Below, one piece after another: positions 1 through 11,849 of a stretch of 64,000 nucleotides of DNA. Position numbers and translations under genes: made by a program. Position 1 is the stretch's first letter; the number at the start of each line of letters is the position of its first letter. Origin of the DNA: Crossaster papposus (lineage: Eukaryota > Echinodermata > Asteroidea > Velatida > Solasteridae); NCBI GenBank assembly GCA_037893245.1, contig JBAIAA010000253.1, positions 186,001 to 250,000 on the forward strand. Reading direction: 5' to 3'. The notes under the pieces were generated by a model. It was not told the origin of the DNA and did no database searches. It saw only the letters and a program-made list of their open reading frames with translations.

Positions 1-991
1 CGATTGCCTTTTCAGGTTTACTCGATTGCATTTTTCGGTTATATCTTTTCCAGTCTGTCGTCCTTCTAAATGATCACTCGAAACTGATCTACGTATTACG
101 GACCCCAAACAAACACAAACAGAATACAGTTGGGCAATAAACGCGTGATGCTCACAAACCCAAATCCAGGATTCCGCTAGTTGAGGCTTCCCTGGCAAAT
201 ATCACCAACGGGCTGTAAGTCACGTAGCAAAGCCAACCACGGTCAGACGGGGTTTGTGTTCTGTTTACGCTAACCTTTCATCTACGCTCTCACATCAATC
301 ATCTGAGCGGAACACGCCGTACGTCTCCCACTCGCCTTTCCCTTCAGCGCAGCCTGCAGACTTCCTGTATGCAGTATACGGCAAACCACAACCTTGAGGC
401 GGCGCTGAGTGGATGAATGTGAAACTGGTCTGATCCTCTCTGATGAGCTGTCGATGTCTGTCGCGTCGGGGGCAACGTGCTCGAGTCGTTAGCAGGCCGG
501 AAGACCATGCGCACGAGCGCACGCGCGCGCAGATATCTCCAATGTCAAAGTTCAACCAATTGGAGCGACCACCGCCAGCTAGCTTGTCACTGCTAAACCC
601 GTTGAAAATGATTACTCTAACAGAGGGTCCATGCGCGTGTAATTACTCCCTAAAGATGACGAATCAAAAGGACCTATTTTGCTGTCTTTATCCCCCGGGA
701 CTGATTGGTTGCTTGTTGGCAAACACCGGGAAGTTAAGTAAATACACGGCTGACTGGTCACCCGCTCGCACGATCAGGCTGCAGACGTGGACTGGAGAGC
801 CGCCGGTAGGGCAAAATGTACAGGTGCTCCACTATAGCGATGTGAAAGAAACGTGACGTGTGCAACACAACAGTAGGAAAACTTACCAGGGACACGGGAT
901 GGTTTTTCCTTAATAAGAGAAGAGAGAAAAAAATTCATTTATTTGTATAATTATAAACAAATGAACTAGGATATCATATACACTAGGAAAG

Positions 992-1150
992 AGCATGATG
1001 TGATATTGCATTCAAAGCGGACACGGTCCTTATAAGTTATAGCAGGATATGTGATTTCAATAAAAGATTTCCAAAATCACATCTAAACGCTCCAAATTCA
1101 CATCCTCAGTCCAGCGGATGTGAATTTGAATCTTAACGACTTCAGCAGTT
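992..1150. mobile_element. Family I MITE fragment (one end)
   Basis: It starts with GCATGATGTGATATTGCATTC and keeps the arm with GATTTCAATAAAAGATTTCC, CTCCAAATTCACATCC and GTGAATTTGAATCTTAACG. It lacks the opposite terminal repeat. It shows the ancestral, non-amplified form of the sequence that became the minisatellite at 60 kb. Confidence 0.7.
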
Positions 1151-1258
1151 TTAATACCAAAATTAAGTCTGCTTTTTGTTGAACCATCTCACGATGACAG
1201 CCGATTATGTTGGACTTTGATGTGCATAAATACATCCATGTTTGGTATTTTGTAAACC

Positions 1259-1830
1259 TTAAAGGTATAGGATACACCACTGGTAATTGCTTTAACTGTC
1301 CGAAGTTCTACAATCGTGGATGCTGATAAAAGCAAGAAAAATGGGGTTTGTTTTCAACCGGCGTCAGGCAGTGGTTCTTATGTTGTGCTGAAATTCGGTA
1401 TCCTCTGGAGACCTGAATACAATGTGTATAATGGAGACAAAAGGTCTCCGGAGGGTAAATTTCTATAGATGAATAGGTCTCCTATGGGATTTTCACGAAT
1501 TCGATTTTTGGATTGTACTCAAATTACTCAAAAACTAGGTTTAGGATGTGGGTAGTGTTTGGGTTAGGGTATAATATAGGATTATTAGGTCGAAATTTCA
1601 ACCCAGGAAATAATTTGTGGTTGAAATAGGAGCATTTTGAAAAAGGTGCCCGACTTTTTAACCAGTTTGTACACGAGAACAAAGAGATGTCTCCACTGGG
1701 ATACGGATTTAAGTATGGACGTTCTTGGGTTTTTTGCGATCGCCGTCCGATATCTAGCACAATCCTATCGCTTGATGCCTACAATTATTTCTTACTTTCC
1801 AAAAAGTAAGATATTTCTTAACAACAACCT
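1259..1830. mobile_element. Family A MITE interrupted by family F
   Basis: It begins TTAAAGGTATAGGATACACC, continues to CAACCGGCGTCAGGCAGTGG, is interrupted by a family F element (about 1386-1705), and resumes with TTTTTTGCGATCGCCGTCCG. It fades out before the opposite terminal repeat, where a family T element starts. Confidence 0.8.
1386..1705. mobile_element. Family F MITE inserted in family A
   Basis: It runs from a terminal GGTATCCTCTGGAGACC to TGTCTCCACTGGGATAC and contains the family hallmarks TATAGATGAATAGGTCTCC, GGGTTAGGGT and GTACACGAGAACAAAG. The telomere-like GGGTTAGGGT is an internal family motif. Confidence 0.82.
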
Positions 1831-1840
1831 TAACAGTTTG

Positions 1841-2130
1841 TATACACCATTTGCATTAGCTGTAGTTTTCGGGAATGCATGGGTTGGGGAATTCATGTTT
1901 TATAGTCAATATTGTGACGCTAACCTGTTGAAGGTTGTGTGTTCATAGAAGCTGAAAAACCTAAGAAACAAAGTGCTGTTCTTGCAGTCTATGGTTCCTT
2001 GACTTCCTTCAGACGAATTCAATAAAATAGGGGCAGTGTTTGAAATCGTTTGAAATTGATACAAATTTTTTTTGAAAACCACATCACACCATGGGTGCCG
2101 CGATTTCACGGTATGCTTGAGACTGTTTAT
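1841..2130. mobile_element. Family T repeat
   Basis: It shares GTTCATAGAAGCTGAAAAA, AGTGCTGTTCTTGCAGTCT and GACTTCCTTCAGACGAATTC with the copy at 38204-38768. It shares AAACCACATCAC, GATTTCAC and GGATGCTTGAGAC-like words with 61150-61384. It starts with TATACACCATTTG, a family A-like terminus. Confidence 0.65.
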
Positions 2131-3230
2131 TTACTTGCAGTCATGTAAGGTCAACCAGAGGTCAAGTCATGTTCTTAAACCAGATGTCAAAAACGTCAAA
2201 TCCTGTTGAAACACCGACTACGTTTATTGTTGCAGCTGTTTTAGGAAAAAAAGGGTCTAAATACGAAGAAAAGGGCTAGATTTTTCTTCATTTGTTTTTA
2301 ACTTCAATGTGTCTTACTCATGTTCGTCGTTGTGATATGATAGAGAGCAGTAGATTTTGTTCGTGAATTAAAATAAATTAACATAATAACCACCATATAC
2401 AAATATACCACAAATAAACAAACAAATAAACTAAACATTATCATACCTCATACCAACATTACTATACGCCGTGGAAAATAGAAACACTATAATTTTAACG
2501 CAATGCTTCAGGGTACGACAGTAACCAATAGCGCACTATACCACTTTGCACTATGTCAACAGAAAAAAGTTAGGTTTTTACAATTATAATTCAGAAGTCT
2601 GTTTTGTTTTTGTTTGTTTTTGAAAATAGTGTGTACTACTTTTATGTCCAATTTTGCAAGGCGTTTTGGTACTCTGACTTGTGAAGCAAAATTATCGTAC
2701 CCATGCACTTCCAATGAAAAAAAGGTAGTATTTTGCACCGCCTAAGGCCCATGCACAAATCTTTGCAAAAACGGTTCGTTTGACTTTGTTTTAAAGATTC
2801 GTGACCTATACTCAAGTGGCCAGAAACGTCTCCAGAACGCAAGACCAACCAAGAAAAAACTACAAATTTCATCTTGATTGATTTACTTTTTTCGGTCATG
2901 ATCCAAAGAGTGATGGATCGTTGTGTTTGGAATTTGTTGTTTCTGCATGCAGACCGCATTAGTATGCCCAAAAGGCGCATCCCGTGAAGCGTGACGCGGT
3001 TCTAAAAATAAGCATTGTAATGGTGAGCTATAGCTGGCATACTGAGTATATACTAGCTGAATTATTCACTGGTTTTACAATATACAAGGTACAATCGCGC
3101 AGGTGGGGCCAGTCAATGTCAAGTGTACACAAAACGACACAACAGAGAGCTTCGGAAAGCTTGAATCGGCTGTTGTCTTGTATAGAAAGAGTGAAAAGTA
3201 GGAATACTTAAAAACCCGTTACAAAACACA
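2131..3230. other. Non-repeat AT-rich DNA, no gene seen
   Basis: I found no inverted-repeat element, splice-bounded exon or recognisable protein frame. The short open frames across 2556-3211 have no protein-like composition. Confidence 0.5.
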
Positions 3231-3549
3231 CTTAAATAGAAGAATACACCATTTGCAGATATCAACAATTTGTACTACCGAATTATTACCGAAATATCTT
3301 ACTTATTTGGAAGTAAATGATTATTCTCGGCATCTAGCAAAATGATTGCGCTAGATTATATAACTATACAAAAATCGCGAAAGGACAACTGCCCGACGGT
3401 TGAAAACGAGCGCCGTTTTTCTTCCTTTTCATTCGGCATCCATGATTGTATAACTTCGGATAGGTCAGTTAGACGATATTTACTATAAAAAAGGTTTTTT
3501 TAAATCCCATACCTGATAATTTAAGCAATTACCGATGGTGTATACGTTC
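3231..3549. mobile_element. Family A MITE
   Basis: It reads from CTTAAATAGAAGAATACACC through TTGCAGATATC, TACCGAATTATTA and GTTGAAAACGAGCGCCG to CCGATGGTGTATAC. Both terminal repeats are degraded, and the GCGATCGC central palindrome is reduced to TCGCGA. Confidence 0.8.
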
Positions 3550-3623
3550 TTTATATTGAAGGTTATTTGATAAGCAGGCAATTGATGCTTCAAATGAAAA
3601 AATATGCACGAAATGCATTGGAG

Positions 3624-4026
3624 TTAAAGGGATCGTATACGTTTGGTAATTACTCCACAAATTAATAGCAATAAAAACTTACTTGGTAAGAGGTACAGCA
3701 GCTTTGGATAGTATAATGCATTTTTATAAACTGTTCACTTCGAAGTACTGCGGTTATGGAAACAGATATCACTTTTTATCCCAAACAAATTAAATCTGAG
3801 AAGCGTTACTGCATTGTTACTGCAAGCGTTACTTGATTGTGTATTCCAATGCAGATTATTCTTCCTGCGTGGACATAACCGCTCCAGATTTTCGGCAATA
3901 TCTAAAAATCGCTACCACCTTTTTAAATGAAGTTTTAACAGGTTAGTTTTATGGTATATATCTATAACTATATAGGATTGAAACACACAATGGGTTCCAA
4001 TTACCAAACGTATACGATCCCTTTAT
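3624..4026. mobile_element. Family B MITE
   Basis: The ends are TTAAAGGGATCGTATACG and CGTATACGATCCCTTTA. Internal marks are AAGTACAGCAGCTTTGGATA, GAAGTACTGCGGTTATGG and ATATCTATAACTATATAGG. TTAA borders suggest piggyBac-type insertion (inference). The 13 bp before the left end (AATGCATTGGAG) also precede the copy at 53096. Confidence 0.9.
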
Positions 4027-4831
4027 TCTTTAAGATCTGCAATTTGTAACTATATTGTAACTAGAATATTAAACAATAATTATACAGAAAGTAAACAAAA
4101 TAATGTAATATCTCTGCTTACCACAGAAAAAAAACATATTAGAGCGGAAGAATACAAAGCCTATACCAAATGTAGAAGCTATATATATTACGAAATCCGA
4201 TGTTTTATTCATGGTCTGTCTAGGTATCTCCGACGAAAGGCGATTGTTCTTCGCAGCCGTTGCTACGCGATAACCACATGTTTACGCAACATACGATTAA
4301 TATTTCATCTTTATCCGACAGACAAAGGTTGTTTAGAATTATGTAGTCGTTGCCAACTATAGTTGACAATTACGTAGTTGACAACTAGGTCAATGGTCAT
4401 TGGTCACATCATTGATCACATCAGCGATGGTTGACGACGCAATACCCACGTCTAGTCTGCCGAGAGGCTGATATTATATAATAATTGTTGACTGCTGTGG
4501 TGTTTTGAACACCGTGTGTTCGTGTTCGATTACTTTCCCCGTGCTTACTCGGGTAAGCGCGACACCGTTCGATTTGACGATCACGTGACTTCTCGCGCTT
4601 ACTCGGCTTTGGCGCGAGTAAGCGACCCGCTGAGCCGGTTATTTGGGAAAGTATCCCATAAGGCAATCCAAAAACATGGCTACCCGGCTTGCGTGTATAC
4701 AAGCTTTTGTTCTTGTTTCTATTGTGATTGTCAATTTGCATTTTTTGTTTGGTTACGTAATCTTGTACCAATTAGTAGATTCATATTTTGCTTGTTCAGC
4801 TGTAATCCTGTTCTATGCGCCAGGACACATC
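4027..4831. other. Non-repeat interval with a small GC-rich hairpin
   Basis: At 4539-4630 GCTTACTCGGGTAAGCGC and GCGCTTACTCGGC with GGCGCGAGTAAGCG can pair, forming a hairpin that includes a CACGTGA E-box. Overlapping short frames on both strands show no family resemblance. Otherwise I see nothing. Confidence 0.4.
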
Positions 4832-5073
4832 TTAACCAGTTCGCGCCGGATAACGTATATAAACGCAAAGTTTTCCCCAAATTCAAAACGGATGACGCAT
4901 AAACACGCCAAGTTCAAGTTCGAAAATGTATGTCAGCAGCGAGCAAGGCCGGAAATGCGTGGGTGTGCTTCCCGGCACTATCAGCCTGAACCCGCTTCGG
5001 ATCGAGTTTCGTTAAAAATAATCCCGCCCCTCGGCTCGGCGATGTTAAAATAATCGCGGCGCGAACTGGTTAA
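4832..5073. mobile_element. Family C MITE
   Basis: A 242-bp element with inverted ends TTAACCAGTTCGCGCCGGAT and GCGGCGCGAACTGGTTAA. Internal words are GACGCATAAACACGCC, CAGCAGCGAGCAAGGCCGG and CCCCTCGGCTCGGCGATGTT. It has TTAA at both borders. Confidence 0.92.
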
Positions 5074-7022
5074 CGCTGTTGTGTTGTGTTGCACTGTTAA
5101 AACCGAATGACCAATCATCCATCCATAAATATCATTCAGTTGCACTTTAGCCGCCGTACTCATCACAGTATACGAACCAGGACAACGGCTTGTTCTGTAG
5201 CGAGCAATTTAACAAAAAATTGTGGGTTTTTTTTGCTCGACGACTAACCTACATTTGGCACAAAAAACCCAGGCGTAATTTGTGAATAATGTCGGCGAGA
5301 GTTGGTGAAAAGCCATTAACGATTGGAGGCTATACGGTCGTTTAACGGTTGCACTTCGATTCCTTCTTCTAAAAGTAAGTCCCGAATGTATAATTTCTGG
5401 TTCTCATTGAAACGGATTAGGGACACAAAACAGTTAATAGATTTTCTTTGGGGAATTTGATTAGACTAAGAAAAAAACTGCGAACCGTTGCTCATATTCT
5501 GCTCGTCTGAAAAGCTTTACCCTTGAAACATCGAAAATTATTTAGAATTGACAGTTATTAAAACTTAAAAAAAAGTACATCAAACAAATGCACACAAAAG
5601 AAAGAAAAAAGGATGAATATGTCGAGCCAGCATCAACACAAGTCAAGCTCCATAAATAAAATGCATGGGAAAATGGATGAACAAGCTAGTACGTTTAGTA
5701 ATATGTGAAAATAAAACAAATAGAGGATTTTTGTTGTCCAAAAAATATATATAATAATGATAATATTTTTAAAATAAATATATAAAATGATTTTATTTAC
5801 CACGTTTTTTCAACACTATACTCAAAACGGTCATGTAAACTCGACATTGGTAAGGAAAGGGTCCAGTATAGTATACAGTGTAGTACAGTCTGTGGGTACA
5901 GTAAACAGTGAAGTGCGCCACCAAGAGGATGCCAGGGGAGTCAACTATTTTTCGCAATGTATTGTGGAAGATGGTCGACCAACAAATCGCCATTGCCGCG
6001 TGGGAGAAGCTGATTTTTGAAACTGATTTTTGCGCGTCTCACGGCGGACCGACCGTGTCCCTCTGCGTTGTGGGTCCAGAGAGTAGGCTATTATATGGAG
6101 ACATAAAGCTAATTCTGAAGCCAATAAAAAAGCCAATTAAAAAATCAAGTCGTATTTTTCATTTAAGGGGATTCGTTTCGACTTTTTGGGCGTAATGATT
6201 TCAACAAATCTCAGCCTAGGCTATACCTAGGCTATGATACCCAAATCTAGGCTGTAACTATCCTAAGGATAAGCCAATTTAAAACATACCAAGGAAAGGT
6301 TTAAACAGTTATAAAACTAACGGTATAGTTTCAAAACTAACTGATGAAAACATTTTTTTAACGACACATCCCGTCCGGTCTATTCAAATTCATCGCTAAT
6401 GCTATGAGGTCTGCACCGTCCTTTAATTAGTGTTTTGAAATATTCATAGGACAAATTATTCCGGCTCCAAATGTATCCCATTAATTTCATCTATACAGGC
6501 CAAAACTGAAATATATCCTTTAAATTGTTAATGATTCTTCCTCGTTTAAAAGGACAGATTACAAAGGAGTATGTACATTGACTTGGATGCCATTTTCGTT
6601 GTCGATCAGTAGTGTAATTACTACGTGTTTGTATATTCCACATCATGATTGCGCCCATCATTATGGGCCTAATACGGTAACACCCAATTTCAAGGTCTCA
6701 TCAGGCGCCAATACACATGGCAGTAATTTCACGTGATTCAACATTAAACCTCACATTTTATCGACTTGCCCAACATGTCGCCACCAAATGTACCCGCACG
6801 TGACCGTGACAACATATTTTTTGTTGAACACTGGACACAATCGTTCTATCCGCCTTTCCAAATATGTATGCATCGATGCGCATCATTAGCTTGTTGAAAA
6901 AAATGGTATAGACGATGTGCCCTCTGACGCCACGTGTTTACATCTGTATTCAAATGTGCCCGTCAATATGCGCACACATCGTGTTTTACAAAACATTTGC
7001 TTAAAGAGTGACGTCGCAGGTC
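5074..7022. other. Non-repeat region with a possible promoter at 5090-5380
   Basis: ACCGAATGACCAATCATCC (CCAAT box, about 5100-5120) is followed by ATG at 5289, which opens MSARVGEKPLTIGGYTVV and then TAA. This could be a short upstream frame or the start of a first exon, and a GTAAGT-like donor stands at about 5373 in another frame. Support is thin. The rest is AT-rich, with poly-A patches at 5540-5790 and no recognised gene. Confidence 0.2.
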
Positions 7023-7267
7023 TGGGGCCAATTTCATAGAGCTGCTTAAGCATAAAAATTGCTTAAGCACAAAACATTTTTGCTTAGTAAAACCAGCTTA
7101 CCAGCCATAACTCCATGTGATGTATATTGTTTGTGATTGGGACTTAGCTGTTGTTAGCTTAGCATAACAATCACCTGGAAGTTTGGCTCCTTGCCTAATT
7201 TATTAAGCAAGGGTGTTTGTGCTTAAACAACATTTTGTGCTTAAGCAGCTCTATGAAATTGGCCCCA
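7023..7267. mobile_element. Family D MITE
   Basis: Long inverted repeats: CTGGGGCCAATTTCATAGAG with GCTGCTTAAGCA on the left and the exact complement TGCTTAAGCAGCTC with GAAATTGGCCCCAG on the right. The element is about 245 bp with no coding capacity. Confidence 0.93.
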
Positions 7268-7734
7268 GATCGCCTTTGTATTATGTGACCTCTGATGTCA
7301 TCTCTTAACCAAATTTATGTAAAACATACTGCCATACTGAGTACAGATATAAACAGAGGGCACATCAACCATAACATAGCACATCGCGACGCTAATGCAA
7401 ACGTTCGTCATCTATTACTCCGTATAACATCACGGCCTTCTGTGTAGGTCTCGTGCATGCAGCTTATGGGACCAGCGTTGTCTCGTCGTGTTTTCAAAGG
7501 TAATGTGGCAAACATTGGCAAAAACATACAAAAGCATGCACAGTGCAAAAATACATAGCGAACAGCGACCTCACGCGGCCACTATACAAATCCACTGGAT
7601 GGGTGCACTATCCTAATTGAAGGGAGAATTTCTCCGCCAGCTCATTAGCATGAAATGTGTCCCCACAATTTCTTTTGAAAAAGGATGCCGTTTGGTGAAA
7701 GAAATGATGGGATTGTGTAAATATAGCATAGGAT

Positions 7735-8048
7735 CAACTCCCTGGTTTTTGAGCTTCAATTGAGGGCAGACTTGACAAAATTACGGTTGAAATATGGGTC
7801 CTGAATGCCCTAGAATGTGGAGGGATGCCATTTTGTAAAATTGCTGCTTGCAGGCTCGGGAACGTATCACTTTTCGGGAGGTGAGTTTCTTTTGGTGTGA
7901 ATATTAAAAAATGTAATTGGCTAACCTACAAAAAAATGAAAAGAAATGGAAAGATAAAGACCAAGACAATAATCTGATTGTTGTTTGAGAAACCCCAGTG
8001 ATGTCGGTGTGCATGAAACTTGGTCCTAAACATTGTTGATTTTGGTGA
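7735..8048. repeat. Family V dispersed repeat, copy 1
   Basis: The whole block recurs inverted at 44545-44855, including CTCCCTGGTTTTTGAGCTTC, TATCACTTTTCGGGAGGTGA and GTTTGAGAAACCCCAGTGATG. No coding frame is conserved between the two copies, and no terminal repeats were found. Confidence 0.85.
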
Positions 8049-8777
8049 AATGGTACTTGAATTAGGCCAGTGCACCCGGATACGTCCGATGGCCTTGCAA
8101 ACACTGTATTGCGATACGTAGAGCTGGTACAGAAAGTGCCTCACTGCAGGTTCTGGGCATAAATAAGGACGGCGTGTTCCAACTTGGTGGAATGACCTAC
8201 ATCGGGTATTGCGGTACGCGAGCATCCCCTGTGAGTTACGACAGAACGTGGTCAGCTAATTGTGCGAATCGGCACCTACTGGGAAAACCAGACAGCTGCG
8301 CGTTCTTGTATTACACCCTATTCGCGCCAAAGGTATACCAGTCCTTGCAATGTCGTGATTATTAAAAGCACATGATTTGTGATAGGGCATGCTTTCGTTT
8401 TAACCGCATGCGTGTGCTTCTCGTATCATCTCACTGGAAGCCAGGTTGATTTGTTTCGAGAAGGGTTTCGTGGCAATAGATTAAGAACACCGTGCTTGGC
8501 ACAAAGACAGAAACGTGAATGAAAGTTGTAAAATAAAAAAGGAACAGCTGGATAGACAAATGAAGAGGTGGGCAAATTGGTTGGTATTTTTTAACCAATA
8601 TTGGTCAAAATAATACCATACTGTCCACAATATTGGGCCAATTCTTAATCCCAATATTGGTAAGAAGTTACTGCGTTGTTGGTTAATTCGGGTAACTTAA
8701 GTGACCAAGTGTTGGAAAGAGTCTTATAACATATACCCATGGAGCCTTCTTATTCCTCCATGATATACCTCGATCAT
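8049..8777. other. Non-repeat interval with an ATTGG-rich patch
   Basis: At 8576-8704 short words ATTGGTTGG, CCAATATTGG and AATATTGGGCC repeat in both orientations, resembling family N (14173, 28059) in a decayed form. No gene is visible. The 8174-8365 open frame has no recognisable domain. Confidence 0.35.
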
Positions 8778-9067
8778 TAGGCGCACAAAAGATTTAAAGT
8801 ACCATCTCAGCTCCCTGGGGAGTATACACAGTTCCATGCATGCTGCCATTTCGGCGCGAAAAAAAAGCTAAATCAACCACAATAACCACCTTTGCCGCCA
8901 GAACAACCACAGGTACCCTTTTACTTCTGGGTGGAGAGAAGCAATTTAGTGACAAAAGTACCTTGCTCAAGGGTATAAGTACCGTAACCCCAGGCTGGAC
9001 TCGAACCCACAACCTGCAGCTTTACCCACAGCGAGACTGCAGCCAGACCACTAGGCCACGGCACTCC
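8778..9067 (-). mobile_element. tRNA-derived SINE, minus strand
   Basis: Read on the minus strand, the head is GGAGTGCCGTGGCCTAGTGG. It has a pol III A box (TGGCCTAGTGG) and, about 50 bp on, a B box (GGGTTCGAGTCC). The body then has CCTTGAGCAAGGTACTTTTG, TTGCTTCTCTCCACCCAG and CTCCCCAGGGAGCTGAGATG. The same body is found on the plus strand at 56558-56850. The head cannot fold as a complete tRNA, and a body follows it, so it is a SINE and not a tRNA gene. Confidence 0.88.
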
Positions 9068-9426
9068 ACGTTAATGCACACCCATTCGATGTATTCTCTT
9101 ACTGACACTTCATTTCTTTATAATTATGGAAGGGTGGCTGCTTGACTCACGAATGGGCAAACCCATGTAACTAAGTAATCACTGGCTGGCTGAGTGACTG
9201 AGTGACTGACTAACCGACTGACTGTGACTACCCGAGTCTTTAGAGCATAATGTCCCTGCAATGAAATATGAGTCAACCTTGCCTATCCATATCTTGCTTG
9301 CCGTGTCCAATTATCAACAAAGCTGACGCTGAAACATTATTCACGGCACTGCATACAACAGCTAAACCATAACAAGATAAAATCGATATCTTCACATCGT
9401 TGATGCCCGATATCCCTACAAATGGT
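9068..9426. other. Non-repeat spacer with a degenerate TGAC tract
   Basis: At 9180-9226 CTGGCTGGCTGAGTGACTGA and further GACTGAC words form an impure 4-bp repeat. Nothing else is recognised. Confidence 0.5.
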
Positions 9427-9975
9427 CATGGTGTGATTTTGCATTCAAAGCGAACACGGCCAAATTCACATCTGGGTTAAGTCTTAAAGTCAAAATTCAC
9501 ATCTGACGGATGAAAAATTGCATTTTAACGGCTTAAAGGTATAGGATACACCATTTGCAGATATCGAAATTATTTACTACCGAATTATTAAGAAATATCT
9601 TACTCATTTTAGGGTAAATAATGATTCTAGGCATCTAGCAAAATAATTGCGCTAGATATCCTCTAATTATTCCGAAAAACAAAGATAGCATAAGAATAAC
9701 TCTCGACGCCGGTTGAAAACAATCGCTGTTTTTCGTGCTTTTCTCGGCATCCATGATTGTAAAACTTCGGACAGGTCAGTTAAACGATATTTACTATAAG
9801 ATACAACCTCCAAAATCTACCCATTCATGATAATTCAAGCAATTACCAATAGTGTATCCTACCTTTAACCCAGGATGTGAATTTGGAGCATTTGGATGTG
9901 ATTTTGGAGATCTTTTGTTGAAATCGCATCCTGCTCCCTGCCGTGTCCGCTTCGAATGCAAAATCACATGATGCC
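9427..9975. mobile_element. Family I MITE with a family A element inside
   Basis: The ends CATGGTGTGATTTTGCATTC and GAATGCAAAATCACATGATG are inverted repeats. The family A copy at 9533-9868 sits at a TTAA in the middle. Flanking text (ACGGC and CCCAGG) matches the corresponding uninterrupted region of other family I copies. Confidence 0.85.
9533..9868. mobile_element. Family A MITE nested in family I
   Basis: The ends are TTAAAGGTATAGGATACACC and GTGTATCCTACCTTTAA, with TTAA on both sides. The interior has TTGCAGATATCG, GATAGCATAAGAATAACT and CAACCGGCGTCG (as its complement). The central GCGATCGC palindrome is deleted in this copy. Confidence 0.9.
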
Positions 9976-10041
9976 AATTCCTAGTTTATATTTCCCTATG
10001 GCAAGTTTCCAAGCATTGGATGAAAGACGAACAGCTTACTA

Positions 10042-10459
10042 TTAAGCCGTGTTCGCACTGGATAACAATTTTGAGTAACTTTACCATGACGCCGGGTAAC
10101 ATTCCGATGGGTTAATCTTCCCACCGTCTGCACTTGGATTTAATTGACGCGGGTAGAATTGCCGAGACCATGGGTAAACTAACCGCGAAAGGTCACTGGC
10201 TGGTGTGACCTGTGGTCATTCGACCGGGTGATGGAAGATTTAACCGAGACGTCGCGTCCGCACTGGATTTTCTGGCTCGGTTAAACCGACCTGGTTAATC
10301 TTCCTGGGCACCTTTGGCTCGGTTAAACTACCCACGCGGCGTGGGTAAGTTACCTGTGAGGAAAGTTACCCAGGCTGTTCGCACTGGACTTGAAATGGGT
10401 AAGTTACCCATTGGCTCGGTTAGTTTGCCCAAATTAAGTCCAGTGCGAACAGGGCTTAA
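10042..10459. mobile_element. Family H MITE
   Basis: The ends are TTAAGCCGTGTTCGCACTGG and CCAGTGCGAACAGGGCTTAA. The interior is made of repeated GGTTAA, GGGTAACTTACC and CGGTTAAACC words that allow long fold-back pairing. The borders again contain TTAA. Confidence 0.9.
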
Positions 10460-10716
10460 GCTGTACCAACAATCTCTGACAAGTATACACAAGTGCTGCT
10501 TATTCCACTGTGTCACATTTTATCTGGAACAGGGTGGGTCTTAATGAGAAAGCCGGCACACGGAACACGACGAAGCATCATTCATGCCATCAACCAGCCA
10601 ATTTGATCCCTATACACTCCTCGGTAATTGCGAACCGATACATCAAACGGGCATCGCTCATGTGGGCGGTTTTAATCACAGTTATCGTGCTTCTAAATTT
10701 GGTACCCTGTGGAGAC

Positions 10717-10962
10717 CTGGGCCCAATTTCATAGAGCTGCTAAGCACAAACATTTGCTTAGCATGACATTTTGTCTTTGGCAAAAACAAGGTTACAGACC
10801 AAATTTTCACCTGATCTTTATTGTTCTGGATTGATAATCAGCTGTTTTTTTGCTTAGCATGAAAAACACGTAGAATTTTGGCTGGTAACCTGTTTTTAAT
10901 GAGCAAGATTTGTGGTGCTAAGCAAATTTGTTTGCTTAGCAGCTCTATGAAATTGGCCCCTG
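10717..10962. mobile_element. Family D MITE inserted in family F
   Basis: Inverted ends CTGGGCCCAATTTCATAGAG and CTCTATGAAATTGGCCCCTG. The interior contains ACAAGGTTACAGACCAAATT and GGTAACCTGTTTTTAATGAG, as at 46402 and 52729. Confidence 0.92.
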
Positions 10963-10966
10963 AACA

Positions 10967-11217
10967 CAGGGTTGTAGTCGAGTCTCTGCAAGTCCGTTCA
11001 CAAGTCCTTTCGTGAAGCCAGTCACAAGTTCTTTCATAAAGGCAGTCACAAGTCCCTTCATAAAGGCAGTCACAAGTAACTTGATGAACAATTGACAAAG
11101 AAATGCTTTTGTCAAAGCTGATTTGAATAGCTTGTGATTTGAATTGGAACTAAAGGACTTGTGATGGACTTACAGGGACTTGCAGGGACTTGTGGTGGAC
11201 TCGACAACATCCCTGCC
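10967..11217. mobile_element. Family G hAT-like MITE with 8-bp target duplication
   Basis: The termini are CAGGGTTGTAGTCGAGTC and the complement of CAGGGATGTTGTCGAGTC. CCTGAACA flanks the element directly on both sides. An 8-bp duplication with CAGGG ends is the signature of hAT transposons (established). The interior is repeated AAGTCC and CACAAGTCC words in both orientations. Confidence 0.88.
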
Positions 11218-11465
11218 TGAACACAATGGGGTATATTTTTTCCATATAGATGAATAGGTCTCCACAAGGTTTTTAGGAAAAAAATATTCATGGATTTTTA
11301 TTTAAAAAAAAATAGTGTTGTCGTGAAACATAGGGTATATATTTGGTCCAAGTTTGTATCCAGGAAATCACCCGTGATTGAAATAGGAGCCTTTTGAAGA
11401 GAGTTTTTTTGACAGTCCACACATTTGGTACACGAGAACACAAATATGTCTCCACAGGGATACAC

Positions 11466-11849
11466 ATTTGCGGATGGCAAGTCCGTAAACGGACTAGGAT
11501 GGGGTTACCTTATATCGACACCAAGCCACCTTTATCAAGACAACTATGGGTAATTCGGCGAACCAAATAAGAGGGGACATCATTCTCTTTAGAATTTCCT
11601 TGTGGGGAAATGTTCGTTTGTTTGTTCTCTATTGTTTATCGGTCTCCACAAGGTAGCAAATTTCCAAACTTAAAAAAAAAACATACCTTTGACCATCTTG
11701 ACTTGTTTAAAGTCACTCTCAACAAACAGATTCTTTAGAATCGTCAATATGTTTGTACACAATCGTTAATTAGTGATTTACGAATGGATCGGCCATAATT
11801 GGGGATGATGATCATTTTTTGAACTAATAATGTATTTCCATGTATCTCA
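11466..11849. other. Non-repeat spacer
   Basis: AT-rich sequence with no element ends or protein frame recognised, apart from a GGTCTCCACAAGG word at 11640 that recalls family F. Confidence 0.4.

Larger units (their letters stand above)
10701..11465. mobile_element. Family F MITE split by D and G insertions
   Basis: It starts GGTACCCTGTGGAGACCTG and ends TGTCTCCACAGGGATACAC. Two elements interrupt it within a few bases of each other: family D at 10717-10962 and family G at 10967-11217. After them the family F text resumes as AACACAATGGGGTATATTTT with ATAGATGAATAGGTCTCC. Confidence 0.88.

Noticed and set aside
443..856. 137-codon frame in a GC-richer unique region
   Set aside because: No motif, no splice or promoter evidence, and mixed composition typical of chance frames.
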